This document shows, piece by piece, positions 19,177-27,979 of a DNA stretch of 64,000 nucleotides (the stretch's first letter is position 1; each line of letters opens with the position of its first letter). Under the pieces are notes generated by a model that saw nothing but the letters and a program-made list of their open reading frames with translations, searched no databases and was not told the origin of the DNA. Where the stretch lies: NCBI RefSeq assembly GCF_002812705.1, contig NZ_CP025030.1, forward strand, positions 4,278,001-4,342,000, in the 5' to 3' direction. Both the position numbers and the translations under genes were made by a program. Source of the stretch: Achromobacter spanius. Its GTDB lineage: Bacteria; Pseudomonadota; Gammaproteobacteria; Burkholderiales; Burkholderiaceae_B.

Positions 19177-22100
19177 ATTCCCCCAATCACATTTCGCGTG
19201 AACGGGTTTTTGGAATCATAAAAAAACAGCCCTGGATCCCGTAAGAGCTTGCGCCTTTTTCGGTCATCGAGCGTACGCAGCAGATACCAATGAATCACCC
19301 GGCCCGACAAGCCGAATGCTGCACCGCCGGCGCGGGAGTCGGCCCCAACGTCGATCGATCTGCCATTCTTGAGGCTGATAAGATTTGCCGGATCTCGCCG
19401 GGTCGCACGCCGCTTTCCCGAAGGCAGCCTCTTCTCTTCCACGCAGGTTTCAGCCCGGGCCATCGCTTCGCGGCCTCGCAGCCAGACACATTCATCACGG
19501 AGATTATCGGGCCCCGGCAAAATTGTTTTCATTGATTTGCCGCCGTAAGCATCTTCAAAAACCACGCCGGACAATATCCTGGCATCGCGCGGATGCGGAT
19601 TTTCAAAGTACCGGTCCAGCACCCGCAATGTCTTGTTGGGCTCGATATCCACTGCCACAATCCACTTGCCAAACGCCCTGGACGCAGCGGATACCAGATC
19701 GAGCGCTCCTTCGTGAATCTGACGAACCACGCGTTCGCGTGTCTGCTCCTGGGGCGATTGAGGCATATGAACCGCCCGCAGGCTTCCATTCCAGTGGCGC
19801 GCCATTCGAACGAACGACGTATCGGCTGAACTGAATAACGTCTCGTATAACGGCACATGCTTGCAAAAGGGGTGATAGGTATCATGCCGGTCAACGAAGT
19901 CCGCCAAGTACCCCTTCGCGGCCAAGCCATTCTGGGTCAAGCGCTTTTGCGCCGCGCGAAATGTGATCAGATAATATCCACTTATTTTTTTCTTTTCGTC
20001 GGATAATTTGTATAGAGACTCCTGCATCGTACCTGCGTAGCCTATATCAACAACGGCGACATTTCCTTCTGCATAAATGCCGGACGCTTCCAGATACTCA
20101 AGGTAGTTCGTGCGCTCTTCCTCTGCAGCGGCAAGAATGACATCCATGGCATCCGAGAACAGCTTTCTCAGCACCGGCAGATGATCCTTGGTAAGCGCCG
20201 AGGTCCAGTTCAGGCCGTGAGCTTCAAGGATGGAATCATCAATATCTGCTTGGTTCACACCGAATCGGTGAACGAGCAAATGGCCAAGGGTGGTTCGATG
20301 AGCGAAATCCACACTCAGCAAGTCCATGACGTCGGAGGCTTCGCGTAGCTTTGCAACGTTCACCGAACGCCGGGAGCACAACAGGTATTGCGACTGGGGG
20401 GCTGAAGGATAGAACGCCTTTATGACGTCGTAGGCTTCCTTCATGATCTTCCCATCGCGCGCAAGGAAGTAAAGGCGGTCAACGCCATCCCTTATCGCAG
20501 CCTCGATGACGAACTTCGCATACCCAAGCAATAGCGGACCGAAACCGTAGTAGCCGAGCTTGATGGGATCGCCGCCAAACAACGTGCCCTTTCGATGCGG
20601 AAGATAGGGGTTGTTGCTGTATGCATTCCCAATGACGGCAAGCAACATGGACCAGCTAAGGTCGTGCCGTTCAGCATCACGGCGCCAGGGAATGGAAAAT
20701 GCATCGTTGGCGCCGAATACCTCGCTCGCCTTCGGCAAATGAAATGGCTTGATCCCTCTGTCTTTGGCCTTCTGCACGTCCGCCGCTACGTTGTCTCCCA
20801 CATGCAACAGCGCTGATGGCTGGATGCCCAGATCCCTGAGCACCACGTCGAAGAGCTTTCCGCTATGTTTTTTCACGCCATAGGTCGAAGACACATAAAG
20901 CTTGTGATAGCCTTCATAACCCGTCTTGCCTAATACTCTTTCAAGAAACTCATGGGGCAGATACATGTCAGAAATCAACAGTATCCGTTTTCCCAGATTT
21001 TTCGCCTCTTGGAACGCAAGAAACCCGGATGCGCGGGGATATAGAAAATCCAGCTCCATCTGCATCTCTACGGCCTTGATCGCTTCCGCGACCTCTGGAG
21101 CGAGCTTGAGGCGGTTTGCCAGCTCCGCGTAGATCTCATCCAACGAGATTTCACCACGACCCGCTTCTACCGCACGCACGAACGCGGCCCGTTCCGCAAG
21201 CTGTCGTTCTTCGCGAAAGGAAATCGCGGCGCTTCCGGTGATCACCGTAACCTGGTCAGCCATGAAATCGAACAGATCCGCCGGGTGACGGAACGGCCGG
21301 TACAGCAAGGTGTCGAATATGTCGAAAGAAACCGTGTCATATCGGCAAATCTGCTCCGCCAATTCCCGGCAATGCAAGCCGGATGATTCTTTCTGCATGG
21401 TTTGAGCAAAGTTCAGCTCACGCAGGAGGTTGCTCTCGCGACGTCCGGTTGCCAAGGCTTCCCCCACCAGGTGTGCGGTCCAAGGCAGGAAGGATTTCCT
21501 CCTGTGAACCTCCCGCAACCAGACCGAATATTCGGGACCAGCAAGGAAATCCGCGGTCGGATGCTGCTGTTGGATCAGCCCGATGATTTTCTCGTCGCGA
21601 TCGAATTCAGCCTTCGCCAGCGCTTGAGTAGCAAGTTCCTCCACGGATGCCGCGGTATTGAAAGGCGTCAAGTGGCTGGCGCCCAACGAATACATCGGCT
21701 TTTTCCAGAATGCCGCCTGAAAGCCCACTGACGATGACACAGTTACGACGCCATCCACCTCGGGCAACAGAAACTGCGATACCGACGGCATGGAATCCAT
21801 TTCCTTGAAATAGAGGAAGTTTGGATAACGCGACCTTAGCGTCCACAGATTCCCATCATTCAAGACACTGCTCATCGTATCTTTCGAACGATAATTGGTG
21901 ACTAGCAGTCCACAATCCGGGGGAATGGACTCCATCAAAGATAGAACGACATCAAATTGTGTCTGCCCTTCGGCCAGCAAGCCATCAATCATGAAGTAGC
22001 CGTCAATCTGCAATGGCAGAAGCAAAATACGGCCAAATTGTCGACGCGCGGAGCGAATAAGCCCTTGTGCTGGCGAGACCGCCTCGATAAAGTTGCGCTC

Positions 22101-22667
22101 TTTCAGGCGCAGTGCGTCAAGCGCGGCAAGTTCAGCTTGAATCACGTCTAAGTCGCCAGTGACCGTCGGCGCATCCGGCACCATCATCCCCGTGCCGAAG
22201 GACACCAGTGACGCGAATGGCGGCCGTGAAAAGAAGCCGGGCATTTGATAGAGCACGCTGGCATTCGGGAATACAGAATCCAGATAATACGCAGGACTTT
22301 CCCACACGATCACCACATCGGGTTCAAATCCGTCAGGTAACGAGGCCCTGACCATTGCCGCCAATCTGTCTATTTCGCCGCCTCGAAACTGGCGTTTCTG
22401 ATGTCGCAAAGACCGGGCAAGGCTGTTCTCTCCATGAGACCAACTCAGGCTATCGATAACCGCGGACGCGGGAATAGACCGGATGACCCCTTCTTCCACC
22501 GCTTTATCCGCCACGCTGTCGCTCATCAGAACCACGACATTGTTCTCCTCACAGAGCGATTTCACTTGCGGGAGAATTGAATTCCGGAGAGTCGCGAATC
22601 TGAACAGTGGATTGTTCATCTCGATTGCGGGTTCAAGAAAAAACAGAATGTTCATTTTATATTCCAT
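19149..22667 (-). CDS. Multidomain capsule protein: KpsS-like segment, HAD domain and COG5610-type C-terminus
   Basis: This 1172-residue protein is the last gene of the minus capsule operon. The N-terminal part (about 5-400) ends in DGVVTVSSSVGFQAAFWKKP (305-324), which closely resembles the VTVNSTVGGSALIHGKP segment of KpsS and suggests a related GT-B-like transferase fold. A HAD domain (445-650) has FDIFDTLL (motif I, Asp449), LLISD (563-567), a Lys604 region and HVGDNVAAD (622-630). The C-terminal half (about 690-1165), with YFLARDGKIMKEAYD, matches the COG5610 type found in many polysaccharide loci. ATG 22655 (MNILFF) has better ribosome-binding spacing than ATG 22667. It is the only candidate here for building the capsule repeat; the activity is not known. 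Confidence 0.75.
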   Translation of the reverse strand: MEYKMNILFFLEPAIEMNNPLFRFATLRNSILPQVKSLCEENNVVVLMSDSVADKAVEEGVIRSIPASAVIDSLSWSHGENSLARSLRHQKRQFRGGEIDRLAAMVRASLPDGFEPDVVIVWESPAYYLDSVFPNASVLYQMPGFFSRPPFASLVSFGTGMMVPDAPTVTGDLDVIQAELAALDALRLKERNFIEAVSPAQGLIRSARRQFGRILLLPLQIDGYFMIDGLLAEGQTQFDVVLSLMESIPPDCGLLVTNYRSKDTMSSVLNDGNLWTLRSRYPNFLYFKEMDSMPSVSQFLLPEVDGVVTVSSSVGFQAAFWKKPMYSLGASHLTPFNTAASVEELATQALAKAEFDRDEKIIGLIQQQHPTADFLAGPEYSVWLREVHRRKSFLPWTAHLVGEALATGRRESNLLRELNFAQTMQKESSGLHCRELAEQICRYDTVSFDIFDTLLYRPFRHPADLFDFMADQVTVITGSAAISFREERQLAERAAFVRAVEAGRGEISLDEIYAELANRLKLAPEVAEAIKAVEMQMELDFLYPRASGFLAFQEAKNLGKRILLISDMYLPHEFLERVLGKTGYEGYHKLYVSSTYGVKKHSGKLFDVVLRDLGIQPSALLHVGDNVAADVQKAKDRGIKPFHLPKASEVFGANDAFSIPWRRDAERHDLSWSMLLAVIGNAYSNNPYLPHRKGTLFGGDPIKLGYYGFGPLLLGYAKFVIEAAIRDGVDRLYFLARDGKIMKEAYDVIKAFYPSAPQSQYLLCSRRSVNVAKLREASDVMDLLSVDFAHRTTLGHLLVHRFGVNQADIDDSILEAHGLNWTSALTKDHLPVLRKLFSDAMDVILAAAEEERTNYLEYLEASGIYAEGNVAVVDIGYAGTMQESLYKLSDEKKKISGYYLITFRAAQKRLTQNGLAAKGYLADFVDRHDTYHPFCKHVPLYETLFSSADTSFVRMARHWNGSLRAVHMPQSPQEQTRERVVRQIHEGALDLVSAASRAFGKWIVAVDIEPNKTLRVLDRYFENPHPRDARILSGVVFEDAYGGKSMKTILPGPDNLRDECVWLRGREAMARAETCVEEKRLPSGKRRATRRDPANLISLKNGRSIDVGADSRAGGAAFGLSGRVIHWYLLRTLDDRKRRKLLRDPGLFFYDSKNPFTRNVIGGIYLKSIREG

Positions 22668-22676
22668 TGCTCCGAA

Positions 22677-23336
22677 CTAGCCTTGTTGATAGGCGGCTAT
22701 GCCCTCTTCCACGTCCTCGAATGGAATGGCCTTGCCATCCTTCAGATATATAACGTAGTCACACATCGTGCGAACCTGCCCCATCCCGTGGGTGACCAGG
22801 ATCAGATTGGACACACCAACTCTATCGCGCAGTGCTTGAGCCGCCTTTTCCCTGAAATGCGCATCGCCTACGGAAATCGCTTCGTCGACCAGATAATAGT
22901 CAAATTCAAATACCAAACTCAAACCGAACGCGACTCTGCCTCGCATTCCGGAAGAATAGGTTTTTACCGGCATATCGAAGTAGTCGCCAATATCCGAAAA
23001 CGCCTCGACCTCGCGAACCATCTCCCGCATTCGTGCTGGATTCGCACCCTGCACTCTGCATACGAACTTTACATTTTCACGACCCGTCAATGACCCCTGG
23101 AACCCACCCGAGAGCCCGACAGGCCACGATATTGTTTTGCTAGAGATTATCTGCCCGGCATCGGGCGCATCCTGGCCGCAGAGCATGCGCATGAGTGTCG
23201 ATTTTCCCGCGCCATTTCGTCCAACAAGCGCGACATTCCGGCCCGAGGGAATCGTGCACGAAAAATCCTTGAAGATGAAGCGGCGACCCGTCTTTGGCGT
23301 CACAAACGACTTTGAAATATTCCTGATCTCGATCAT
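22677..23336 (-). CDS. kpsT: Capsule ABC exporter ATPase KpsT
   Basis: This 219-residue nucleotide-binding subunit, with KpsM, moves lipid-linked capsule across the inner membrane. It shows Walker A GRNGAGKS (39-46), the signature YSSGMRGRVAFGL typical of polysaccharide exporters, Walker B YYLVDE and the H-loop LVTHGMG. Length matches KpsT/BexA/CtrD (about 217). Its ATG overlaps the kpsM stop by 4 bases (translational coupling), and its stop is 9 bases before the 1172-residue gene. Base composition is noticeably more AT-rich than the flanks. Confidence 0.95.
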   Translation of the reverse strand: MIEIRNISKSFVTPKTGRRFIFKDFSCTIPSGRNVALVGRNGAGKSTLMRMLCGQDAPDAGQIISSKTISWPVGLSGGFQGSLTGRENVKFVCRVQGANPARMREMVREVEAFSDIGDYFDMPVKTYSSGMRGRVAFGLSLVFEFDYYLVDEAISVGDAHFREKAAQALRDRVGVSNLILVTHGMGQVRTMCDYVIYLKDGKAIPFEDVEEGIAAYQQG

Positions 23337-24118
23337 GTTGCGATCAACTCGCGGCGCTGGATTCTATAGATTGCCATTGCCAGAAAAAGCAGGACCAGGG
23401 AAATCGACGAGGGATATCCGATATTCACTCCAGACGTATCTGGATAATTGGCAATCCCGGTTTGACGCAGACCATCCACGATATGAAAAAATGGATTGGC
23501 CTTAAGCATTTCGAGTATCTCAGGCGGAAGCAGCCAGATAGGATATAAAACTCCGCTTAAAATATAGATAACCATGAACGTCATTCTTATGAATATTTTT
23601 GAATTCGGGAAATTCTTGACAAAAACACAAAGAAAAATACCAATAGCGAATGCAAGAATGACCCCAACCGACATCCACGCCAGCCATTGCATGGGTTTCG
23701 CCACCCGTACCTGATACCCGAAAAACCAAGCAAAAACGGCCAACATCAATATAAGGACGCACGCGGAAATGGCGCACTCAACAACAACCCTGGCGACAAA
23801 GGTATCGAATGGCTTGATATTGAGGTATGCAAAAAGCCCTTGATTTGCGCCTACGGCTTCCATTACTCCCAGCGCAATATTGCGCATGAGAAAAAACGGA
23901 AGCATGCCCATCAGAAGATATATCGGATAGTCAATTCTAAGCAGGGTTTTACCGCGAAACGCGCTAAAAATATATATCATCAACGCCACCTGAGCGAAGG
24001 GCTCGAATAAAACCCAGAAAACTCCCATTCTCCGGTCGCCCAATCTGGTTCGCATTTCCCGAAGGATCAATGCAAACAGAACATCCTGATTGATTCTGAG
24101 GGCTGAGCGCTTTTTCAC
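23333..24118 (-). CDS. kpsM: Capsule ABC exporter permease KpsM
   Basis: This 261-residue ABC-2 type membrane protein has about six hydrophobic segments and an N-terminal cytoplasmic stretch with the family motif FALILREMRTRLGDRRMG. It forms the inner-membrane pore for capsule polymers with KpsT. Length matches KpsM/BexB (about 260). It starts 9 bases after the KpsD-like gene. Part of the gene is very AT-rich (15 G/C in the 60 bases 23581-23640), unlike most of the window, which hints at separate ancestry. Confidence 0.95.
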   Translation of the reverse strand: MKKRSALRINQDVLFALILREMRTRLGDRRMGVFWVLFEPFAQVALMIYIFSAFRGKTLLRIDYPIYLLMGMLPFFLMRNIALGVMEAVGANQGLFAYLNIKPFDTFVARVVVECAISACVLILMLAVFAWFFGYQVRVAKPMQWLAWMSVGVILAFAIGIFLCVFVKNFPNSKIFIRMTFMVIYILSGVLYPIWLLPPEILEMLKANPFFHIVDGLRQTGIANYPDTSGVNIGYPSSISLVLLFLAMAIYRIQRRELIAT

Positions 24119-24127
24119 TGTGGGATA

Positions 24128-25231
24128 TCAAAAGCTGTCGACAGTACGCCCCAGGACCAGCACCTGGACAATGGGAGATATTATCTTTTGCCATTCGTAG
24201 ACGGCGGCATTCGTGACATACACGGCGTCCTCGGGTTGCACAAGAAACTGGCGCGCCAAAAACATGGCTGCCGGTTCTTTAAGATTCAATCGGAATACCT
24301 CAGCCCTTGACTGCATCCCGCCCGTGCCGGGACCCGTGGAAACCACCAACCGAAATACGAATACTCCGGCAGCGTCGGCCTTGGTCTCGTTAAGCCCCTT
24401 GACCTTGCCCAACACCTCCAGCAGGCTGGGGTTATTCGACGGCAGATCATGCAACCCCGGGTCTCCGACAGCCCCCATTGCCACGAAGCGCTTGCGTGCA
24501 CGCTCAAGCACGACTTCAGCACCCGGGGGCAAGACTTGGTTATTCCCTGAAAGCAGATCCTCGTAGTTGAACTGATACGACCTTTCGCCCGTGCGCACCA
24601 CCACGCGAATCAAATGCGGTTCCAGTAGCGGCCCGCCAGCCCGGTTAATCGCATCAAGCAGCGTCAACGGGCCCTGCAATGCTGAAAAGCGACCGGGTGT
24701 CTTGACCGCGCCCACGACAAGAACAGATCCCGACAAATCGCCGGTCAACGACACCTGCACCTGGGGGTCGCCCGTGACGCCCTTGAGCTTTTTTCGGATC
24801 AAGGCCTCGACTTCATTTGGCGTCTTCCCGGCGACCGCCTTCCGTCCCACATAGGGCAGTGAAATGGTTCCTTCGCTATCGATGCGTAGGCTGTCAAAGA
24901 CAGTCCCTCCCACGGCCAATGGCGCAAAAATGGCGCCCTCCGTCGACGAGTCAGCGATCATCACTCGGAGCACGTCACCCGGCACCAGATGAATTTCAGG
25001 CACCGAGGGCAGCGCTACCGCGCCACTTGGCGCAGGCTCGGGCAATCGCATATAGGGCGTGATCGTCTCAGCGGATAAATCAATCACCGTGTAGTTTTGC
25101 GCTTGACCGTCGCTCATCACTGAATATCGAGACGGCCCTGCGGAGGACAACAGGCTTGCGCAGCCGGCCAAGACCATAGGCGAGATCAAGGCCGTCGCGC
25201 GCAGAATGCAGCGAATATGGGCAGTTATCAT
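24128..25231 (-). CDS. kpsD: Outer-membrane polysaccharide export lipoprotein (KpsD/BexD/CtrA family)
   Basis: This 367-residue lipoprotein has a signal peptide ending in lipobox LAGC, with acylated Cys at about residue 24. A Poly_export domain (about 75-165, VPEIHLVPGDVLRVMI onward) is followed by two SLBB-like segments (SVLVVGAVKTPGRFSALQG and FVAMGAVGDPGLHDLP). It forms the outer-membrane channel for capsule. It is much shorter than E. coli KpsD (about 560) and matches the BexD/CtrA class (about 380). Neighbours kpsE (15 bases upstream) and kpsM (9 bases downstream) support one operon. The symbol kpsD is by function and could equally be wza or ctrA. Confidence 0.88.
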   Translation of the reverse strand: MITAHIRCILRATALISPMVLAGCASLLSSAGPSRYSVMSDGQAQNYTVIDLSAETITPYMRLPEPAPSGAVALPSVPEIHLVPGDVLRVMIADSSTEGAIFAPLAVGGTVFDSLRIDSEGTISLPYVGRKAVAGKTPNEVEALIRKKLKGVTGDPQVQVSLTGDLSGSVLVVGAVKTPGRFSALQGPLTLLDAINRAGGPLLEPHLIRVVVRTGERSYQFNYEDLLSGNNQVLPPGAEVVLERARKRFVAMGAVGDPGLHDLPSNNPSLLEVLGKVKGLNETKADAAGVFVFRLVVSTGPGTGGMQSRAEVFRLNLKEPAAMFLARQFLVQPEDAVYVTNAAVYEWQKIISPIVQVLVLGRTVDSF

Positions 25232-25246
25232 TTTCGGTATGGACGT

Positions 25247-26353
25247 TTAGTCACGGTGATCTTCCACGGTCGCGATCACGAACCGGGCAATGCCATACAG
25301 CAGCCCCAAAGCCACTAGCAAGGTGATCAGGTTATATATTCTTTCCGGATACACAGCGCGATCGGGAAGATTGGGAGATACCACGGTAACCAGACTGCGG
25401 AGCTTCTTGCTGGCTTCCATCCGAGTGGACTCCACCGAACTCACGGCGAATTTATAGGCTTCTTCTGAAATCGCTGCGTCTATGGCCAGATTTCGATATC
25501 GTGACGCGACGACATTCAGCTTATCTCCCCCCTTTTGCGATACCAGGCGCTGGATCTCGGATGCCAACTGCTGCTCGACGGCGCTGATTCGATTGCGCTG
25601 CTGGCGAATTTGCGGCGTATCGGCATTCAAGGTACCGATCAAGCCCTTAAGCAGGGTCCGTTCTTTGGTCAGATTTGCTTCCAGATCGGCAATTATCCCT
25701 GCCCGGGCTTTTGCGGTGGCTTCGGCGTCAAGCAGATTATTATCATTTTGGAATCTGAGCATGTCTTCTCGACGGTCTTCATATTCAGTTCTGGCCTTGG
25801 CAAGTTCGCTTTGCGCAAATGCCATTTGCTCGCGCGCCATGCGATGCGACAACTCATTTACGAAGCGCTCGCTTTCGGCCAACATGATTTTCAGCACCTC
25901 TTTAGCGAATACCGCGTCGAACGCCTGCACACTCACTGTCAACAGACCAGTTTGCTCGTTGAATTGGGCGGACACGACGCGCCTGTAGTATTCGAGCAGA
26001 TCTTCTCGCTGAGCACTGCCAGATAACCAAAAAATGGGATCTTGCCAGCGCCCAGAATAATGTGATGACCAATCCACCTTCTGCTGCAACACATCCAGCA
26101 TGTCCTGCGAAGTCAGGAACTCCCTGAGATACAAGGTCTCTTCGCGAGAGGTCGGGTTAAGCCCGCTCAACATGACTGCCAGGCCCGGCACTTGAGGGGT
26201 TTCGGCATTCCCCACCTGCCTAACGGCGACTTGTGCGGTGCTTAAGTATCTATCCAGTGCGAACGCGCTGTAGTACACCAAAGCCAGGATCATTGGCATG
26301 CCAACAAGCCATATGACCAAGCGGTTCGACTTCATTTTTTGTAGATATGTCAT
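25247..26353 (-). CDS. kpsE: Capsule export inner-membrane protein KpsE
   Basis: This 368-residue polysaccharide co-polymerase-type protein links the KpsMT exporter to the outer-membrane channel. It has one membrane segment near the N-terminus (about 12-32), a large periplasmic region with a long helical stretch rich in Ala/Glu/Arg (about 165-275, likely coiled coil), and a C-terminal membrane segment (about 338-358) followed by a short charged tail. This layout and length fit KpsE/BexC/CtrB. It sits between the sulfatase-fold gene (18 bases upstream) and the export lipoprotein gene. Confidence 0.92.
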   Translation of the reverse strand: MTYLQKMKSNRLVIWLVGMPMILALVYYSAFALDRYLSTAQVAVRQVGNAETPQVPGLAVMLSGLNPTSREETLYLREFLTSQDMLDVLQQKVDWSSHYSGRWQDPIFWLSGSAQREDLLEYYRRVVSAQFNEQTGLLTVSVQAFDAVFAKEVLKIMLAESERFVNELSHRMAREQMAFAQSELAKARTEYEDRREDMLRFQNDNNLLDAEATAKARAGIIADLEANLTKERTLLKGLIGTLNADTPQIRQQRNRISAVEQQLASEIQRLVSQKGGDKLNVVASRYRNLAIDAAISEEAYKFAVSSVESTRMEASKKLRSLVTVVSPNLPDRAVYPERIYNLITLLVALGLLYGIARFVIATVEDHRD

Positions 26354-26371
26354 CTAATGGTTATTGACGAT

Positions 26372-27979
26372 TTACCTGTGCTGGATCTGTAATCCAGCTT
26401 CTTTGAGCCACGCTTCAGCCAACGTGCGCACATGCCTTTGATACCCGGCGGCACCCTGCGCACGGTCGGTGCGCCATGAGTGCCACATCACGTAGTCTGT
26501 TGTGCCGTCTGCTTGACCCAGACGCTGATAGACGCGCGGCATGATCGGCACGTGGTCACCAAAGATGCATAGCGAAGCAGGCTGTTCGGCGCTGGCCAAC
26601 GTCTGCCGTAACGCCCCGAACATTGCGTCTGCGTGGCGCAGGTGCCTTGCGTAGGCAACAAGGTCTTCGCAGCCCTCTGGCATTGGCGCCTTGAAGACGC
26701 AAGCGATATCGCTGGCGGTGACCTTCTCCCAATGCAAGGGGCCGTGATTCTCCATCGTTATTGCGTGCACGTACAAAGGCGCTTTGGCGGATGCACGCTG
26801 CAAGATCTTGGCCACCTGGCCGCCCAGCGCGATGTCTCCCACGTACGCCCCCTCGCGCCGCTCACCCTCGAACGCCTCAATCCCGATGAACTCATCAAAC
26901 CCCAACCGCGGCAGGACCCGGTCACGCCGGTAGAACGTCCGGTGATGCGGGTGTACGCAGATCGTGCGGTAGCCCAATGAACGGAGATAGGACGCAATGG
27001 TCGCGACGCCTTCGGGCGCCAGCCTGCGATAGGGATTGAACTGGTGGATGCCCAGCGCTTCAGCCTCCATGCCTGAAAGAAACGCGAACTCCGTTCGTAC
27101 GGTGTTGGCCCCCCATGCGGCCACTTTCAGGCGCCCATGCTCGACCGCCTGAGTCTTCAACACATCGAAGTTCGACAGGACGTCGTCCTTCACCAACTCC
27201 GGATAGATACGCCGTGCATCGAAGAACGACTCGCTTTGAATGGCGATGAGATTGGGCAAGGTAGCGGGCAAGGTGCCCGGACGATTGGCCCGAAGGAATG
27301 GTGCTCCGGCGCGCTGGACGGTGGTCGGCTGCTTCTCACTGCGCCCGTACGCCCAAAGGCATGCAACCATGCCCAGACGACCAAGATCTTTATCGGCCTT
27401 GAAGGCAACGCGTACGCATCGCCCGGCCAACTTCGCCACGATCGCCCCCGCAGCCGCCATAGCCAGCGTGCACGTCAAGAACAATGCCTCTGGCGCGGCA
27501 GGGTCAAGCATCTGATCCCGCGACAATTCCCTGAAGGAAACCAGCCACACCCCCGCCGTGACCGAGTCTTCCAGGGTCAACCCCGCCAGCAACGCCAGGG
27601 CGTACCCCCCTGCTGCTCCCACGGCACGATCAATTCCGAAAAAGGGCAGATACAGCCTCGGATGCCGTACAGCATCCAGAAAGTACTCAACGTCCGGATA
27701 GACGAAAGGCTCCCTAAGCACGCGGAACTTTGCGTTGCTTACCGACACGATCAACAACTGGATCGCCAACACGTTCATCACACCAAACCAGGGCCGGCGA
27801 AACAGAGCCAGTTCGAGGGCGAATGCCAGCGTCCAGATCCCGACATGCACCGCCGTTGCGGCCATCGGCCGACTCCAAGGCGCAACCGGTCGCGGCTTGA
27901 GCAGGCTCTCGATACCCCATGACAGCGCGAGGCCGGTCAAATACGGAGGCAACAACGGTATCCAGAAAGCCTCAAGCAC
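26372..27979 (-). CDS. Membrane sulfatase-fold protein, probable phospho-group transferase (LTA synthase/OpgB type)
   Basis: This 535-residue protein has several N-terminal membrane segments (to about residue 210) and an alkaline-phosphatase/sulfatase-fold C-terminal domain. Visible motifs are LIAIQSESFFDAR (Glu250, metal site), AANTVRTEF-type loop with Thr293 as likely nucleophile, TMENHGPLHW and FGDHVPIMP (metal ligands). Proteins of this kind move phosphoglycerol or phosphoethanolamine from phospholipid onto glycans. In this operon it may decorate the capsule or its lipid end, possibly corresponding to wcbQ of Burkholderia (uncertain). It overlaps the upstream SDR gene by 8 bases. Confidence 0.82.
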   Translation of the reverse strand: MLEAFWIPLLPPYLTGLALSWGIESLLKPRPVAPWSRPMAATAVHVGIWTLAFALELALFRRPWFGVMNVLAIQLLIVSVSNAKFRVLREPFVYPDVEYFLDAVRHPRLYLPFFGIDRAVGAAGGYALALLAGLTLEDSVTAGVWLVSFRELSRDQMLDPAAPEALFLTCTLAMAAAGAIVAKLAGRCVRVAFKADKDLGRLGMVACLWAYGRSEKQPTTVQRAGAPFLRANRPGTLPATLPNLIAIQSESFFDARRIYPELVKDDVLSNFDVLKTQAVEHGRLKVAAWGANTVRTEFAFLSGMEAEALGIHQFNPYRRLAPEGVATIASYLRSLGYRTICVHPHHRTFYRRDRVLPRLGFDEFIGIEAFEGERREGAYVGDIALGGQVAKILQRASAKAPLYVHAITMENHGPLHWEKVTASDIACVFKAPMPEGCEDLVAYARHLRHADAMFGALRQTLASAEQPASLCIFGDHVPIMPRVYQRLGQADGTTDYVMWHSWRTDRAQGAAGYQRHVRTLAEAWLKEAGLQIQHR

